This document shows positions 28,160 to 37,964 of a stretch of 64,000 bases of DNA, one piece after another. Within the stretch, counting starts at the first letter, position 1. Each line of letters starts with the position of its first letter. A program made the translations under genes and the position numbers. The notes under the pieces are model-generated. The model was not told where the DNA came from. It was given only the letters and a program-made list of their open reading frames with translations, and searched no databases. The DNA is taken from positions 124,001-188,000 of the forward strand of contig NZ_SCML01000003.1 in the NCBI RefSeq assembly GCF_005503365.1, written 5' to 3'. Source of the stretch: Hydrogenophaga sp. 2FB (lineage in GTDB: Bacteria > Pseudomonadota > Gammaproteobacteria > Burkholderiales > Burkholderiaceae_C).

Positions 28160-29146
28160 TCAGTGGGCGGCGCGGCGCGCGCGCTTCGCAGGCGGTGCGA
28201 TGGCGTCATCGCGGTTGGAGGGGCGTGCGTCGTAGGCGTCCACGATGCGCGCGACCAGCGGGTGGCGCACCACGTCGGCGCTGGACAGGCGGGTGAACGC
28301 GATGCCTTGCACGCGCTTCAACACGCGCTCGGCATCGATCAGGCCGCTCATTTGTGTGGGGGGCAAATCGATCTGGCTCACGTCACCGGTGATCACCGCC
28401 TTGCTGCCAAAGCCGATGCGCGTGAGGAACATCTTCATCTGCTCGACCGTGGTGTTCTGCGCCTCGTCCAGGATCACGAAGGCGTGGTTGAGCGTGCGCC
28501 CGCGCATGAAGGCCAGCGGCGCGATCTCGATCTGCTGGCGCTCAAAGGCCTTCTGCACCTTCTCCGCACCCATCAGGTCGTACAGCGCGTCGTACAGCGG
28601 GCGCAGGTACGGGTCCACCTTCTGGCCCAGGTCGCCGGGGAGGAAGCCGAGCTTCTCGCCCGCTTCGACGGCCGGGCGCGTGAGCACGATGCGCTGCACC
28701 GCGCTGCGCTCCAGCGCGTCCACCGCGCAGGCCACGGCCAGGTAGGTCTTGCCGGTACCGGCAGGGCCGATGCCGAAGGTGATGTCGTGCGTGGACATGT
28801 TCTCCAGGTAACGCGCCTGGTTGGGCGTGCGCCCGCGCACCTCGCCGCGCCGGGTCTGCATGGCCAGCGCGCCATCGCCCGGGTCGGCCAGGGCGGTGTC
28901 GCCGCTGAGCATGAGTTGCACCTGTTCGGCGGGGATGGGCTTCTTGGCCATTTCGTACAGCGCCTGCAGCGTTTCCAGCGCCTGGTTGGCCTTGGCTTTG
29001 GGGCCTTCGATGCGGAACTGTTCGAAGCGGTGCGCCACTTTGACCTGCAGGGCCGCCTCGATGCTGCGGATGTGGCTGTCCATCGGACCGCAGAGGTGCG
29101 CCATGCGGGTGTTGTCCGGTGGGGAGAAGGTGTGTCTGAGAATCAA
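28160..29146 (-). CDS. ybeZ: PhoH-family ATPase YbeZ
   Basis: Cytosolic PhoH-like ATPase, partner of YbeY in RNA processing. About 328 residues: an N-terminal KH-like region (to about 105), then Walker A GPAGTGKTYLAV near 128 and Walker B FVILDEAQN near 232. I chose the TTG at 29146: AAGGA lies 9 nt before it, the next residues ILRHTFSPPDN match the conserved family N-terminus, and a longer start would overlap divergent ruvA. The C-terminus is a short basic tail. First gene of the ybeZ/ybeY operon. Confidence 0.93.
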   Translation of the reverse strand: MILRHTFSPPDNTRMAHLCGPMDSHIRSIEAALQVKVAHRFEQFRIEGPKAKANQALETLQALYEMAKKPIPAEQVQLMLSGDTALADPGDGALAMQTRRGEVRGRTPNQARYLENMSTHDITFGIGPAGTGKTYLAVACAVDALERSAVQRIVLTRPAVEAGEKLGFLPGDLGQKVDPYLRPLYDALYDLMGAEKVQKAFERQQIEIAPLAFMRGRTLNHAFVILDEAQNTTVEQMKMFLTRIGFGSKAVITGDVSQIDLPPTQMSGLIDAERVLKRVQGIAFTRLSSADVVRHPLVARIVDAYDARPSNRDDAIAPPAKRARRAAH

Positions 29147-29174
29147 GCCGATAATTCCTTGAAAGGATGTTCCG

Positions 29175-29756
29175 ATGATAGGCAAGTTGACCGGTACGCT
29201 GCTGGAAAAAAATCCGCCCCAGATCCTGCTGGATTGTCATGGCGTGGGCTACGAGGTGGACGTGCCCATGAGCACCTTCTACAACCTGCCCGCCACCGGC
29301 GAGAAAGTGGCGCTGCTCACGCACTTCGTGGTGCGCGAGGACGCGCAGATTCTGTACGGCTTTGGCTCGTCGGGCGAACGCGAGGCCTTCCGCCAGCTCA
29401 TCAAGATCAGCGGCGTGGGCCCGCGCACCGCGCTTTCGGTGCTCTCGGGCATGAGCGTGGCCGATCTGGCGCAGGCCGTGAGCGCGCAGGAAAGCGGGCG
29501 CATCGTCAAGGTGCCCGGCATCGGCAAGAAGACCGCCGAACGCCTGCTGCTCGAACTCAAGGGCAAGCTCGGCGCCGACCTGAACCTGCCCGGCGGCGCC
29601 GGCCCGGCGCAGAGCGATGTGCAGAGCGACATCCAGCAGGCCTTGATGGCGCTGGGCTACAGCGACAAGGACGCCACCGCCGCGCTCAAGGCCCTGCCCA
29701 AGGACGTGGGGGTGAGCGAGGGCATCAAGCTGGCCCTGAAAGCACTGGCGAAATGA
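29175..29756 (+). CDS. ruvA: Holliday junction helicase subunit RuvA
   Basis: Binds four-way DNA junctions and loads RuvB hexamers for branch migration. 193 residues, normal length: OB fold (MIGKLTGTL to about 65), tandem helix-hairpin-helix motifs ([13 protein letters not shown] near 76 and [13 protein letters not shown] near 111), and a C-terminal RuvB-binding domain (about 145-193). The ATG follows AAAGGATG. Divergent from ybeZ with 28 bp between the two starts; ruvB follows after 82 bp of repeat-like sequence. No ruvC is in the window. Confidence 0.97.
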   Translation: MIGKLTGTLLEKNPPQILLDCHGVGYEVDVPMSTFYNLPATGEKVALLTHFVVREDAQILYGFGSSGEREAFRQLIKISGVGPRTALSVLSGMSVADLAQAVSAQESGRIVKVPGIGKKTAERLLLELKGKLGADLNLPGGAGPAQSDVQSDIQQALMALGYSDKDATAALKALPKDVGVSEGIKLALKALAK

Positions 29757-29838
29757 AGCCCCCACGCTTGTCACTGCGTGTACTGCGCTGCCCCCCGCAG
29801 GGGCTGTCGCTCCTTGGGGCGGCCCTACGGAGCGACGC
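29757..29838 (+). repeat. Repeat-type leader of ruvB that can hide its Shine-Dalgarno
   Basis: The ruvA-ruvB gap is a GC-rich unit of a kind common in Comamonadaceae intergenic DNA (recalled). Its last part has perfect 8-bp arms GTCGCTCC (29806-29813) and GGAGCGAC (29829-29836). The second arm contains the ruvB Shine-Dalgarno GGAG, 6 nt before the ATG, so the folded form would block it. Confidence 0.55.
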
Positions 29839-30891
<1,053 letters not shown>

Positions 30892-30914
30892 AAACGCACA
30901 ACCCGGAGGTGGGG

Positions 30915-32546
30915 ATGGAAGAGGGCATGGTCGGCCGCCAGGTGTTTCGCGCAACCTGGCGCAGCAGCACGGTCTGGGTGGTTGCACTGGTGGGGCTCAT
31001 GGCGCTGGCGTTGGCGGCGGCCGCGCTGGGCACGTCACGTGGCGCCTGGTTCCTGGGTGTGCTGGCGCTCTTTTTCGGGCTCGTGGCCTGGCTGCTGTTG
31101 CAGCCCTTGCTGAGCGCGCACCCCATCCTCAGCGTGGGCCGTGACGGCATCGGCGGCTACCTGCTCAAGGGGCAGACGATTCCCTGGAGCGACATCACCG
31201 ATGTGTCGCACCTGTCGGTGCAGGGACAGGACCACCTCCAGATCCTGTTGCGCGAAGGCGCTGCGTCGCAGGCGGCGACGGCAGGGCTGTTCCGCCGTGG
31301 CCTCAAGCGCGGCATCGTGCTCACGCCCTTGCGCAAGGCCGAGCGCCAACCCGCCGTGCAAGCCGCGTTGCAGGCTTTTCAGCGCCACGCCACCGGGCAA
31401 GCCCTGCTGGCCTTGAACGGGCGGCTCGACGAAGCGCGGGCGCACGAGGCTTTCGAGGAGCGCCTGCGCGTGCTCACCCCAACCCCGTGGGCGCTGTACG
31501 CGGTGATCGCGGTGAACGTGGCGGTGTGGCTGCTCAACCTGTTCGACGGCATGAGCGCGATGAAGCCCGAGTCGGCCGATCTGTTCGCCTGGGGCGCGAA
31601 CTCGGCCACGGCCGTGGTGCGCGATGGCGAAGTCTGGCGCTTGCTGACGGCGACGGTGCTGCACGGTGGTGTGCTGCATCTGGCGCTCAACATGTTCGCG
31701 CTGTGGGACGCGGGGCGGCGTGTGTGCCAGTGGTTTGGCAACGGCCAGTTCCTGTTGATCTACCTGGGCGCGGGCCTGACGGGCAGCGCGCTCAGCCTGC
31801 ATTTCTCGTCGCAGCAGGCGATTTCGGTGGGCGCGTCGGGCGCCGTGTTCGGTGTGCTGGGTGCCCTGTTGGTGGGGGTGTATCAGCATCGCGAGCGCGT
31901 GCCCAAGGCCATGGTGACGCAGCTGCTGACCAGCCAGGGCGTGTTCGTGGCGATCATGCTGGTGCAAGGGTTCGCGCGCTCGGGCATCGACAACGCCGCG
32001 CACGTGGGTGGGCTGGTCGCGGGCGCTGTGTTGGCGTGGGTGCTGGTCGAGTTGCTGGACGAACGCGCTAGCGCCGCGCAGCGCCGCCGCCAGCAGGTGA
32101 TCGCGCTGTGCCTGGTGTTGTTGATGGTGGGCGGCCTCGCGCGCACCGCGCAGCCGGGCGTCGACCACCGGCAGTTGTTCGAATCGCAGGCGGTGTTGAA
32201 GGATGTGCTCCCGCGCATGCGGGCGGCGGAAGAGGCGTTTCAGAAAGACGTCAAGGCGCAGCAGGCGGGCAGCATGACCGATGCGCAACTGATCGATGCG
32301 ATGGAGCAGCGGCACATGCCGGCCTACCGGGAGGTGACCCGGTTGCTCGGCGCCTCGAAGACCGATGCCGCCACGCCGATGCTGGACGATCTTCGCGAGC
32401 TCTACGCCACCGTGCTGGAGGTGATGACGCTCGAAGTGGGCAAGCACCGGGGCACGGTGGACGTGGCGCAGGCCAGCGCCCGCCAGGCAGCGCTCTCGAC
32501 CCGGTTGAAACAGATCAATGCGCGCTTGAAGGCCCGGAACCCTTGA
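30915..32546 (+). CDS. Rhomboid-family intramembrane serine protease
   Basis: 543 residues. Two N-terminal membrane segments (about 14-60), a soluble PH-like region (about 65-185), then a rhomboid domain of about six helices (about 190-390) with the catalytic Ser in VGASGAVFGVLG (near 305) and His in NAAHVGGLVAG (near 363), followed by a soluble C-terminal tail of about 140 residues. The Ser-His dyad looks intact, so it should be an active intramembrane protease. I chose ATG 30915 because GGAGG sits 5 nt before it. It overlaps the convergent desaturase-fusion gene by 32 bp. No substrate is evident. Confidence 0.88.
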   Translation: MEEGMVGRQVFRATWRSSTVWVVALVGLMALALAAAALGTSRGAWFLGVLALFFGLVAWLLLQPLLSAHPILSVGRDGIGGYLLKGQTIPWSDITDVSHLSVQGQDHLQILLREGAASQAATAGLFRRGLKRGIVLTPLRKAERQPAVQAALQAFQRHATGQALLALNGRLDEARAHEAFEERLRVLTPTPWALYAVIAVNVAVWLLNLFDGMSAMKPESADLFAWGANSATAVVRDGEVWRLLTATVLHGGVLHLALNMFALWDAGRRVCQWFGNGQFLLIYLGAGLTGSALSLHFSSQQAISVGASGAVFGVLGALLVGVYQHRERVPKAMVTQLLTSQGVFVAIMLVQGFARSGIDNAAHVGGLVAGAVLAWVLVELLDERASAAQRRRQQVIALCLVLLMVGGLARTAQPGVDHRQLFESQAVLKDVLPRMRAAEEAFQKDVKAQQAGSMTDAQLIDAMEQRHMPAYREVTRLLGASKTDAATPMLDDLRELYATVLEVMTLEVGKHRGTVDVAQASARQAALSTRLKQINARLKARNP

Positions 32547-34239
32547 GTGCGCCGCGCAGCATGCCCGCCACGATGAGCACCTGCGCCGCGTAGTAGGTGC
32601 CCAGCACCCAGACCTGGGACATCGGCAGCGGCACCACAAACCGGTTGGTGGCCAGCAGCGCATCGCTGAGCATGAAAAAGCCGGTGCCCAGCGCAACGGT
32701 GACCGCCGCGCGATCGCGCCGCACCGTGGCGCGGCCCATGGCTTGCGCCGCCATCAGCGCGATCGCCAGCACGTAGGCCGCCACCGGCGCGCGCAAGGCG
32801 GGTGGCAATCCGCCCCACCAGAGGAATGCATAGATAGCCACGCCGATGCCCAGCGTGGCAGCGAGCGCGCGCCGGCTCGCGAACCAGGGTGCGTCCTGCC
32901 GGAACAGCACTGTGTACGCCAGGTGCGCGAGCAGGAAGGCCACGAGCCCAGGGATGAAGTAGCCCGGGAACATCAGGAATGCGTCACCTGCCAGTGAGAA
33001 GGCGAGCGCGCACAGCAACAGCCGATGTGTCGCTCCGCGCGTGTGCGCGAACACCACGGCCATCGCCACGAACATGGCCAGCGGCTTGAACACGCGGTGC
33101 AGCTCGATCCAGCCCAAGGCCGCGCAGGCCATGGACAGCGCGCCGCACTCGATGAGCAGCGCCTCGCCCATGCCGATGCGCCCCTGCATCACCGCGGAGA
33201 TGGCCCACAGCGCGACCAGCAGCACGGCGAACACCACGGCGCTGCGCGAGAGCGGCCAGGCGTCGGCGAACCACAGGAAGCCGGCCACGCCGACGAGCAA
33301 CAGCGCGAACTGCGCGCCCGCGAACCACCGCACGCCGCGTGTCATGGGCGGCGCGTAGCGCTGCACATGCGCCATGTCGAAGGCCGACGAAGGAAAGCGC
33401 GCCGCCACGTCGGCCGGTCGCCAACCCGGGGGCTTGAACCACACGCGCAGCTTGTCGACCCAGCGCCGTGTGTGCCACGAATCCTTGAGCAGGCTCCAGT
33501 ACACCTCGCCATTCGCCCACAGCGGGTCCCAGCTGCGCAGCGGCTTGCGCGTGCCATAGACGCACGGTTCATCTTCTTCGATAAAGCTGCCGAACAGCCG
33601 GTCCCACACGATCAGGATGCCGCCGTAGTTGCGGTCCACATAGCGATCGTTCACGGCGTGGTGCACGCGGTGGTTGGAGGGGCTGCAGAACCAGCGATCG
33701 AACCCGCCGAGCTTGCCCACGTGTTCGGTGTGCACCCAGAACTGGTAGAGCAGGTCGACCAGCGCGACCACGGCGAACACCAGCGGCGGCACGCCCGCCA
33801 CCGCCATCGGCAGGTAGAACACCCAGCCCAGCAGCGCGCCCGAACTGGTCTGGCGCAGCGCGGTCGAGAGGTTGTAATCCTCACTCTGGTGGTGCACCAC
33901 GTGCGCGGCCCAGAACACCGCGCTTTCGTGTCCGGCGCGGTGCAGCCAGTAGTAGCAGAAGTCGTAGAACACCAGCGCGGTGAGCCAACCCGCCCACGTG
34001 GTCCAGAACGGGTGCTCGGGCCAGATCGCGACCGCCGAGTACACGGCGGTGTAGATGCCCACGCGCAGCAGCCGCGTGAATACCGCGCTGATCTGGCTGA
34101 GCATGCCCAGGCCGATGCTGCTGATGGCATCGTCCAGCCGGTAGGTGTTGCGCCGGCGCTTCAGGCCGACGGCGACTTCCACCGCGATCAGCGCGAAGAA
34201 CACGGGCGTGGCCAGCACGATGATCTGGCTCGGGCTCAT
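32515..34239 (-). CDS. Alkylglycerol-monooxygenase-like domain fused to a YhhN/lysoplasmalogenase domain
   Basis: 574-residue inner-membrane protein with two enzyme domains. Residues about 1-290 form a fatty-acid-hydroxylase di-iron domain whose histidine clusters all fit: HRAGHE (100-105), HVVHHQSEDYNLSTALRQ (113-130), FWVHTEH (168-173) and SNHRVHH (189-194). The spacing and wording match alkylglycerol monooxygenase (AGMO/TMEM195), which cleaves glyceryl ether bonds with tetrahydrobiopterin. Residues about 335-570 form a YhhN domain (KPLAMF near 385, SLAGDAFLM near 415, FLLAHLAY near 435), the family of mammalian TMEM86B lysoplasmalogenase, which cleaves vinyl ethers. The fusion suggests ether-lipid breakdown. 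The start ATG at 34239 is family-consistent. Function is inferred; a sterol-desaturase-like hydroxylase is the alternative. Confidence 0.85.
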   Translation of the reverse strand: MSPSQIIVLATPVFFALIAVEVAVGLKRRRNTYRLDDAISSIGLGMLSQISAVFTRLLRVGIYTAVYSAVAIWPEHPFWTTWAGWLTALVFYDFCYYWLHRAGHESAVFWAAHVVHHQSEDYNLSTALRQTSSGALLGWVFYLPMAVAGVPPLVFAVVALVDLLYQFWVHTEHVGKLGGFDRWFCSPSNHRVHHAVNDRYVDRNYGGILIVWDRLFGSFIEEDEPCVYGTRKPLRSWDPLWANGEVYWSLLKDSWHTRRWVDKLRVWFKPPGWRPADVAARFPSSAFDMAHVQRYAPPMTRGVRWFAGAQFALLLVGVAGFLWFADAWPLSRSAVVFAVLLVALWAISAVMQGRIGMGEALLIECGALSMACAALGWIELHRVFKPLAMFVAMAVVFAHTRGATHRLLLCALAFSLAGDAFLMFPGYFIPGLVAFLLAHLAYTVLFRQDAPWFASRRALAATLGIGVAIYAFLWWGGLPPALRAPVAAYVLAIALMAAQAMGRATVRRDRAAVTVALGTGFFMLSDALLATNRFVVPLPMSQVWVLGTYYAAQVLIVAGMLRGALKGSGPSSAH

Positions 34240-34433
34240 GGCGGAGGGCGGTCGTGGGGCTGGCGCATGCGCGCATTCTGGGTCGCAACCCGTGCTGGTG
34301 GTGTGAGCATCTACCCCAGGGTCTTGTCGCATTGGCGTCCTGCGGGTGGTTGCCAGCTGTCAATGTTTTTCTAATAAAAGCGAAATTTGTTTAGCTTATC
34401 TTTTCGGCCGATGCGGCCTACATTCGAGCCCGT

Positions 34434-34450
34434 GTTGACACCCGGTCAAC
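34434..34450. promoter_or_regulatory. Palindromic operator upstream of the aldolase gene
   Basis: GTTGAC-ACCCG-GTCAAC, a perfect inverted repeat containing T-N11-A spacing (34436 to 34448), ending 11 bases before the AGGAG ribosome site. The upstream 34371-34410 is AT-rich and may hold the promoter. The half-site matches one upstream of the Bug gene at 37965. Confidence 0.55.
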
Positions 34451-34472
34451 GAAACCGACACAGGAGATGCGA

Positions 34473-35261
34473 ATGCGGGCGAATCCCATGAAAGCCATCT
34501 GGGCAGACGGTGGTGCAGTGGTGAGTGCATGGCTGTCCATTCCCTCGCCGATTACGGCCGAGATGCTGGGCCACCAGGGCTACGACGTGGCCACGCTGGA
34601 CTTGCAGCACGGCATGATCAGCTTCGAACAGATGCTGCACATGTTCCAGGTGCTGTCGGCCACGCCCACGATGCCGATGGCGCGTCTGGCCGCCAACGAC
34701 GCCACCCACATCGGCCGCGTGCTCGACGCCGGCGCGTACAGCGTCATCTGTCCCATGATCAACAGCGCCAAAGAAGCCGAAGCTTTCGTGAGCGCCTGCC
34801 GCTATTACCCGCACGGCGTGCGCTCCTATGCACCGGTGCGCGGCCAGGTCTACGGCGGCCCCGACTACTTCCCCAAGGCCAACGACGAGATCGTGAAACT
34901 CGCGATGGTGGAGACACGCGCCGGCTTCGACGCGCTGGACGAGATCCTGGCGGTCGATGGGCTGGACGGCATCTTCATCGGCCCGAACGATCTGGCGATC
35001 GCCTTCGGTTGCCCGCCGATGAGCGAATCGGACCAACCCGAAGTGCGTGAAGCCATCGCGTCCATCTGCGCGCGCACGCGCGCCGCCGGCAAGGTCGCGG
35101 GTATCCTGTGCTCGGGTCCGCAGGCCGCGCTCCAGCGCGTCGAACAAGGCTTCCGTTTTGTCTCGGCGGGCGGCGACATCTTCATGTTGTCGCAAGCCGC
35201 AAAGAACTCGGTGGCGGTGTTCCGCGAAGGGCGGCGCGCCGCGGCAGCGGAGACCGTTTGA
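34473..35261 (+). CDS. HpcH/HpaI-family class II aldolase
   Basis: Predicted metal-dependent aldolase that splits a 2-keto-4-hydroxy acid into pyruvate plus an aldehyde. 262 residues, TIM barrel; family marks are LDLQHGMISFEQM near 35-47, MVETRAGFDALDEI near 145 and IFIGPNDLAIAFG near 168-180. I chose ATG 34473 because AGGAG lies 6 nt before it; an earlier ATG is too close. First gene of a three-gene run with an SDR and an amidohydrolase. Similar trios occur in aromatic acid and in oxidative deoxy-sugar (L-fucose type) pathways, so the substrate stays open. Confidence 0.88.
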   Translation: MRANPMKAIWADGGAVVSAWLSIPSPITAEMLGHQGYDVATLDLQHGMISFEQMLHMFQVLSATPTMPMARLAANDATHIGRVLDAGAYSVICPMINSAKEAEAFVSACRYYPHGVRSYAPVRGQVYGGPDYFPKANDEIVKLAMVETRAGFDALDEILAVDGLDGIFIGPNDLAIAFGCPPMSESDQPEVREAIASICARTRAAGKVAGILCSGPQAALQRVEQGFRFVSAGGDIFMLSQAAKNSVAVFREGRRAAAAETV

Positions 35262-35276
35262 ACACGCAGGAACCCG

Positions 35277-36113
35277 ATGCAGCATCGCTTTGACAACCAG
35301 ACCGCCGTGGTGGTGTCGATCTCGAACCGGGGCGGCGGTGCGTTCGGCATCGCCGGCGGCGCGCGCAACCTGCACGTGGGGGCGGTGTGCGCCCGTGCCT
35401 TCGCGCAGGAAGGCGCGCACGTCTGGCTGGTGGACGAGGACGCCAGCGCGCTGGAGGCCCTGGCCGGTGAAATCCGTGTCGCTGGCGGCCGTGCCGACGT
35501 GTTGATTGCCGACGCCTGCGATGCGCAAGCACTGCTCGACGTGGTGGCGCGCTGTGGCGGAGCGATGGGGCCGGTGCATGTGCTGGTCAATGGCCACTTC
35601 GAGTCGACGATGGGCACGGTGGAAGGCTCGACCGCCGCCGAGTGGATGCGCGCGGTGCAGGTCAACCTGCTCGGTCCCGTGCACGCGACGCAGGCCTTCC
35701 TGCCGCTGCTCAAGCGCGCCGCGAGCGCGCACGGCGGTGCGGCCATCGTGCACATCGGCTCGATCGACGGCAGCCTGGGCAACCCGCAGATTCCCGCGTA
35801 CTCCGCCGCCAAAGGTGGCATCGTGCCGCTGACGCACGTGATGGCGGACGAGTTCAGTGCCTATGGCATCCGCGTCAACTGCGTCGCGCGCGCCATGATG
35901 GTCGAGCGCGGTGCACCATCACATCCACGTTTTGCCCCGCTGGTGGCGCAAACGCCTTTGGGTCGACCCGCTTATCCCGACGAAGTGGCCGCCGCCGCCT
36001 GCTTTCTCGCGTCCGCTGAAGCCTCGTACATCAACGGCGTCGTGTTGCCCGTCGACGGTGGCCGCAGCGGCATCACACCCGGCACACGCCGCAAGCCTCA
36101 AGATCCCACATGA
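35277..36113 (+). CDS. SDR-family oxidoreductase with an expanded glycine loop
   Basis: 278-residue NAD(P)-dependent short-chain dehydrogenase. The active-site triad is normal (Ser in HIGSIDGS near 155, YSAAK near 168-172), and the NAG-type motif reads VNGHFES. The cofactor-binding glycine motif is unusual: instead of TGxxxGIG after the first strand it has NRGGGAFGIAGGARNLHVGA (about 17-36), an insertion of roughly ten residues. DNA in this stretch is in frame and GC-normal, so a frameshift is unlikely. It probably oxidises a hydroxy acid made or used by the aldolase. Its stop overlaps the amidohydrolase start (ATGA). Confidence 0.85.
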   Translation: MQHRFDNQTAVVVSISNRGGGAFGIAGGARNLHVGAVCARAFAQEGAHVWLVDEDASALEALAGEIRVAGGRADVLIADACDAQALLDVVARCGGAMGPVHVLVNGHFESTMGTVEGSTAAEWMRAVQVNLLGPVHATQAFLPLLKRAASAHGGAAIVHIGSIDGSLGNPQIPAYSAAKGGIVPLTHVMADEFSAYGIRVNCVARAMMVERGAPSHPRFAPLVAQTPLGRPAYPDEVAAAACFLASAEASYINGVVLPVDGGRSGITPGTRRKPQDPT

Positions 36114-36940
36114 GCTTGTTCACCGAACCCAAGATCGATTGCCATGTGCACGTGTTCGACCCCGTGCGCTTTCCCTACGCCGCCGACACGGTGTACGCCC
36201 CGGCCGGCGCCGAGATCGGCACCGCCGACGACCTGGCCCAGGTGTACCGCGCGTATGGCGTGACGCACGCCTTGCTGGTCGAGCCCAACTCGGGCTATGG
36301 CGAAGACAATCGCTGCATGCTCGACGCAATAGCGCGCAGCGGCGGCCGCTACAAAGGCATCGCCGTGATGCCCAATAGCACGCAGCGCGATGCGCTCGAA
36401 GACCTGCGGCGGCAGGGCGTGGTCGGCGTGGCGTTCAACGCCAGCCTCAACGGGGTGGCGCACTACCGGGGTTGTGCGCCGCTGGTGCGTCTGCTGGAAG
36501 AACTCGACATGTTCCTGCAGATCCAGGTGCATGGCGATCAGTTGCTCGGCCTCCTGCCGCTGCTGCAAAACTCGGGCGTGCGTGTGCTGGTGGACCACTG
36601 CGGCCGGCCCGTGCCGGGCGCCGGCTTGGCGCAGCCGGGCTTTCAGGCGCTGCTGGACCTCGGGCGCCGCGGCCGGGCGGTGGTGAAGCTCTCGGGCCAG
36701 GCCAAGTTCTCGGCCGAGGCCTACCCGCACGCCGACGCCAGGGTCTACGCGCGGGCGTTGCTGGAAGCGTTCACGCCCGACGCCTGCATCTGGGGCACGG
36801 ACTGGCCGTTCCTGCGCGCCACATCGCGCATCGATGTCGGCACGGTGCTCGCGCTCGCCGGCGAGCTGTTGCCCGATGCGGTGGACCGGCGCAAGGTGAT
36901 GCACGACAACGCGGCGCGCCTGTTCGAATTTGCGACCTGA
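36110..36940 (+). CDS. Amidohydrolase, 2-pyrone-4,6-dicarboxylate lactonase-like
   Basis: 276-residue COG3618-type amidohydrolase, a TIM-barrel lactonase. Metal/catalytic marks: IDCHVHVFDP near 9-18, VDHCGRP near 161-167 and the catalytic Asp in WGTDWPF near 225-231. Relatives include LigI (PDC hydrolase), L-fucono-lactonase and 4-sulfomuconolactone hydrolase, so it should open a lactone ring. It is translationally coupled to the SDR, and 3 bp separate its stop from the convergent LysR gene. The set of aldolase, SDR and lactonase fits breakdown of a sugar acid or an aromatic ring-cleavage product; the sequence does not choose. Confidence 0.87.
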   Translation: MSLFTEPKIDCHVHVFDPVRFPYAADTVYAPAGAEIGTADDLAQVYRAYGVTHALLVEPNSGYGEDNRCMLDAIARSGGRYKGIAVMPNSTQRDALEDLRRQGVVGVAFNASLNGVAHYRGCAPLVRLLEELDMFLQIQVHGDQLLGLLPLLQNSGVRVLVDHCGRPVPGAGLAQPGFQALLDLGRRGRAVVKLSGQAKFSAEAYPHADARVYARALLEAFTPDACIWGTDWPFLRATSRIDVGTVLALAGELLPDAVDRRKVMHDNAARLFEFAT

Positions 36941-36943
36941 GGG

Positions 36944-37831
36944 TCAACCCATCGCGCGAAACCGCTGCGCGAAAAACTCGGTGAGCAACCGCGCCGCCGC
37001 GCTCAAACCCGCCCGCTCGTTGCGGAACAACATGAACTGGCGCCTTGCCTTGGGCGCGCCCATCGGGATCATCACCAGGTTGTAGGGCCTGAGCAGCGGC
37101 GTGGTGAACTCGGGCGCGAACATCACGCCGCCGTTCTCCGACACGAGCGCCAGCGCGGTGGAGAAGTGCCCGACCTCGCGCGCGTTCTGAAAGTCCACCA
37201 CATGTTTCGAATCACGCGCCAGCAGCGTGGCGGCGCGGTGGTCGGCGAGCAGCACGTGTTCGTCTTTCAGCGAACTCCAGCGCACGGTCTTCGAACCCGC
37301 CAGCCGGTGGCGCGTGGAGCACACCAGGCTGAGGCCGGACGCGAACAGCAGCTCCGAGGTCATGCCGGGTTCGCAGGCGCGCTCAGGGCCGACGCCGATG
37401 TCCACCTCCTTGCGCTGCAGCATGTCCTGCACGTTGTCGTAAGGCGCGGGCACGAGGGTGACGTCAATGTCCGGCCACAACGCCTGGAAGTCGGTGATGG
37501 CCGGCGGCAGGATCGAGCAGCTGAGCAGCTGGCTCGCACCCACGCGCACGATGCCCGATTTGTTCTGCGCAATGTGGCGCACCGATTCGTGCAATTTCTG
37601 GTGTTCGGTCAACAGCTGTTCGGCCAATGGCAGCATCGCCGCGCCTTGCGGCGTGAGGCGCACCGAACGCGTGGTGCGTTCGAACACGGCAAAGCCCGCG
37701 ATCTCCTCCAGCGACTTCACGGTTACGCTCAGCGCCGCGCTGGTCAGGTGCAGCACATTGGCTGCCTCGACAAAGCTCGAGGTGCGGGCCACGGTGACAA
37801 ACACGCGCAGTTGCTTGATGGTGAATTGCAT
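36944..37831 (-). CDS. LysR-type transcriptional regulator
   Basis: 295 residues: an N-terminal winged HTH (about 1-60, FTIKQLRVFVTVARTSSFVEAA start, with ALSVTVKSLEEIAG recognition helix) and an effector-binding domain (about 90-295) with the usual LysR fold. It is divergent from the Bug gene at 37965, the classic layout in which the LysR controls its neighbour; an inverted repeat TTGAC-N11-GTCAA lies in the shared promoter. It probably also governs the aldolase-SDR-lactonase genes, which carry a related palindrome. The inducer is unknown. Confidence 0.92.
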   Translation of the reverse strand: MQFTIKQLRVFVTVARTSSFVEAANVLHLTSAALSVTVKSLEEIAGFAVFERTTRSVRLTPQGAAMLPLAEQLLTEHQKLHESVRHIAQNKSGIVRVGASQLLSCSILPPAITDFQALWPDIDVTLVPAPYDNVQDMLQRKEVDIGVGPERACEPGMTSELLFASGLSLVCSTRHRLAGSKTVRWSSLKDEHVLLADHRAATLLARDSKHVVDFQNAREVGHFSTALALVSENGGVMFAPEFTTPLLRPYNLVMIPMGAPKARRQFMLFRNERAGLSAAARLLTEFFAQRFRAMG

Positions 37832-37874
37832 GGCGGTCGATTATCAAAGTTTGTTCAATGCTTTCAAAAATTAT

Positions 37875-37895
37875 TTGACTTTTCTTTATGGTCAA
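37875..37895. promoter_or_regulatory. Inverted repeat in the LysR/Bug divergent promoter
   Basis: TTGAC-N11-GTCAA, 90 bp before the Bug start and 44 bp before the LysR start. The region is AT-rich, with a possible -10 TATAGT at 37903-37908. The half-sites match the palindrome at 34434-34450. Confidence 0.5.
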
Positions 37896-37964
37896 TGCTT
37901 CGTATAGTTTTCTCCAGGGCGGTCCAGGACCTTCGAGCCGCCGTTCACAACAGGAGACAACACC

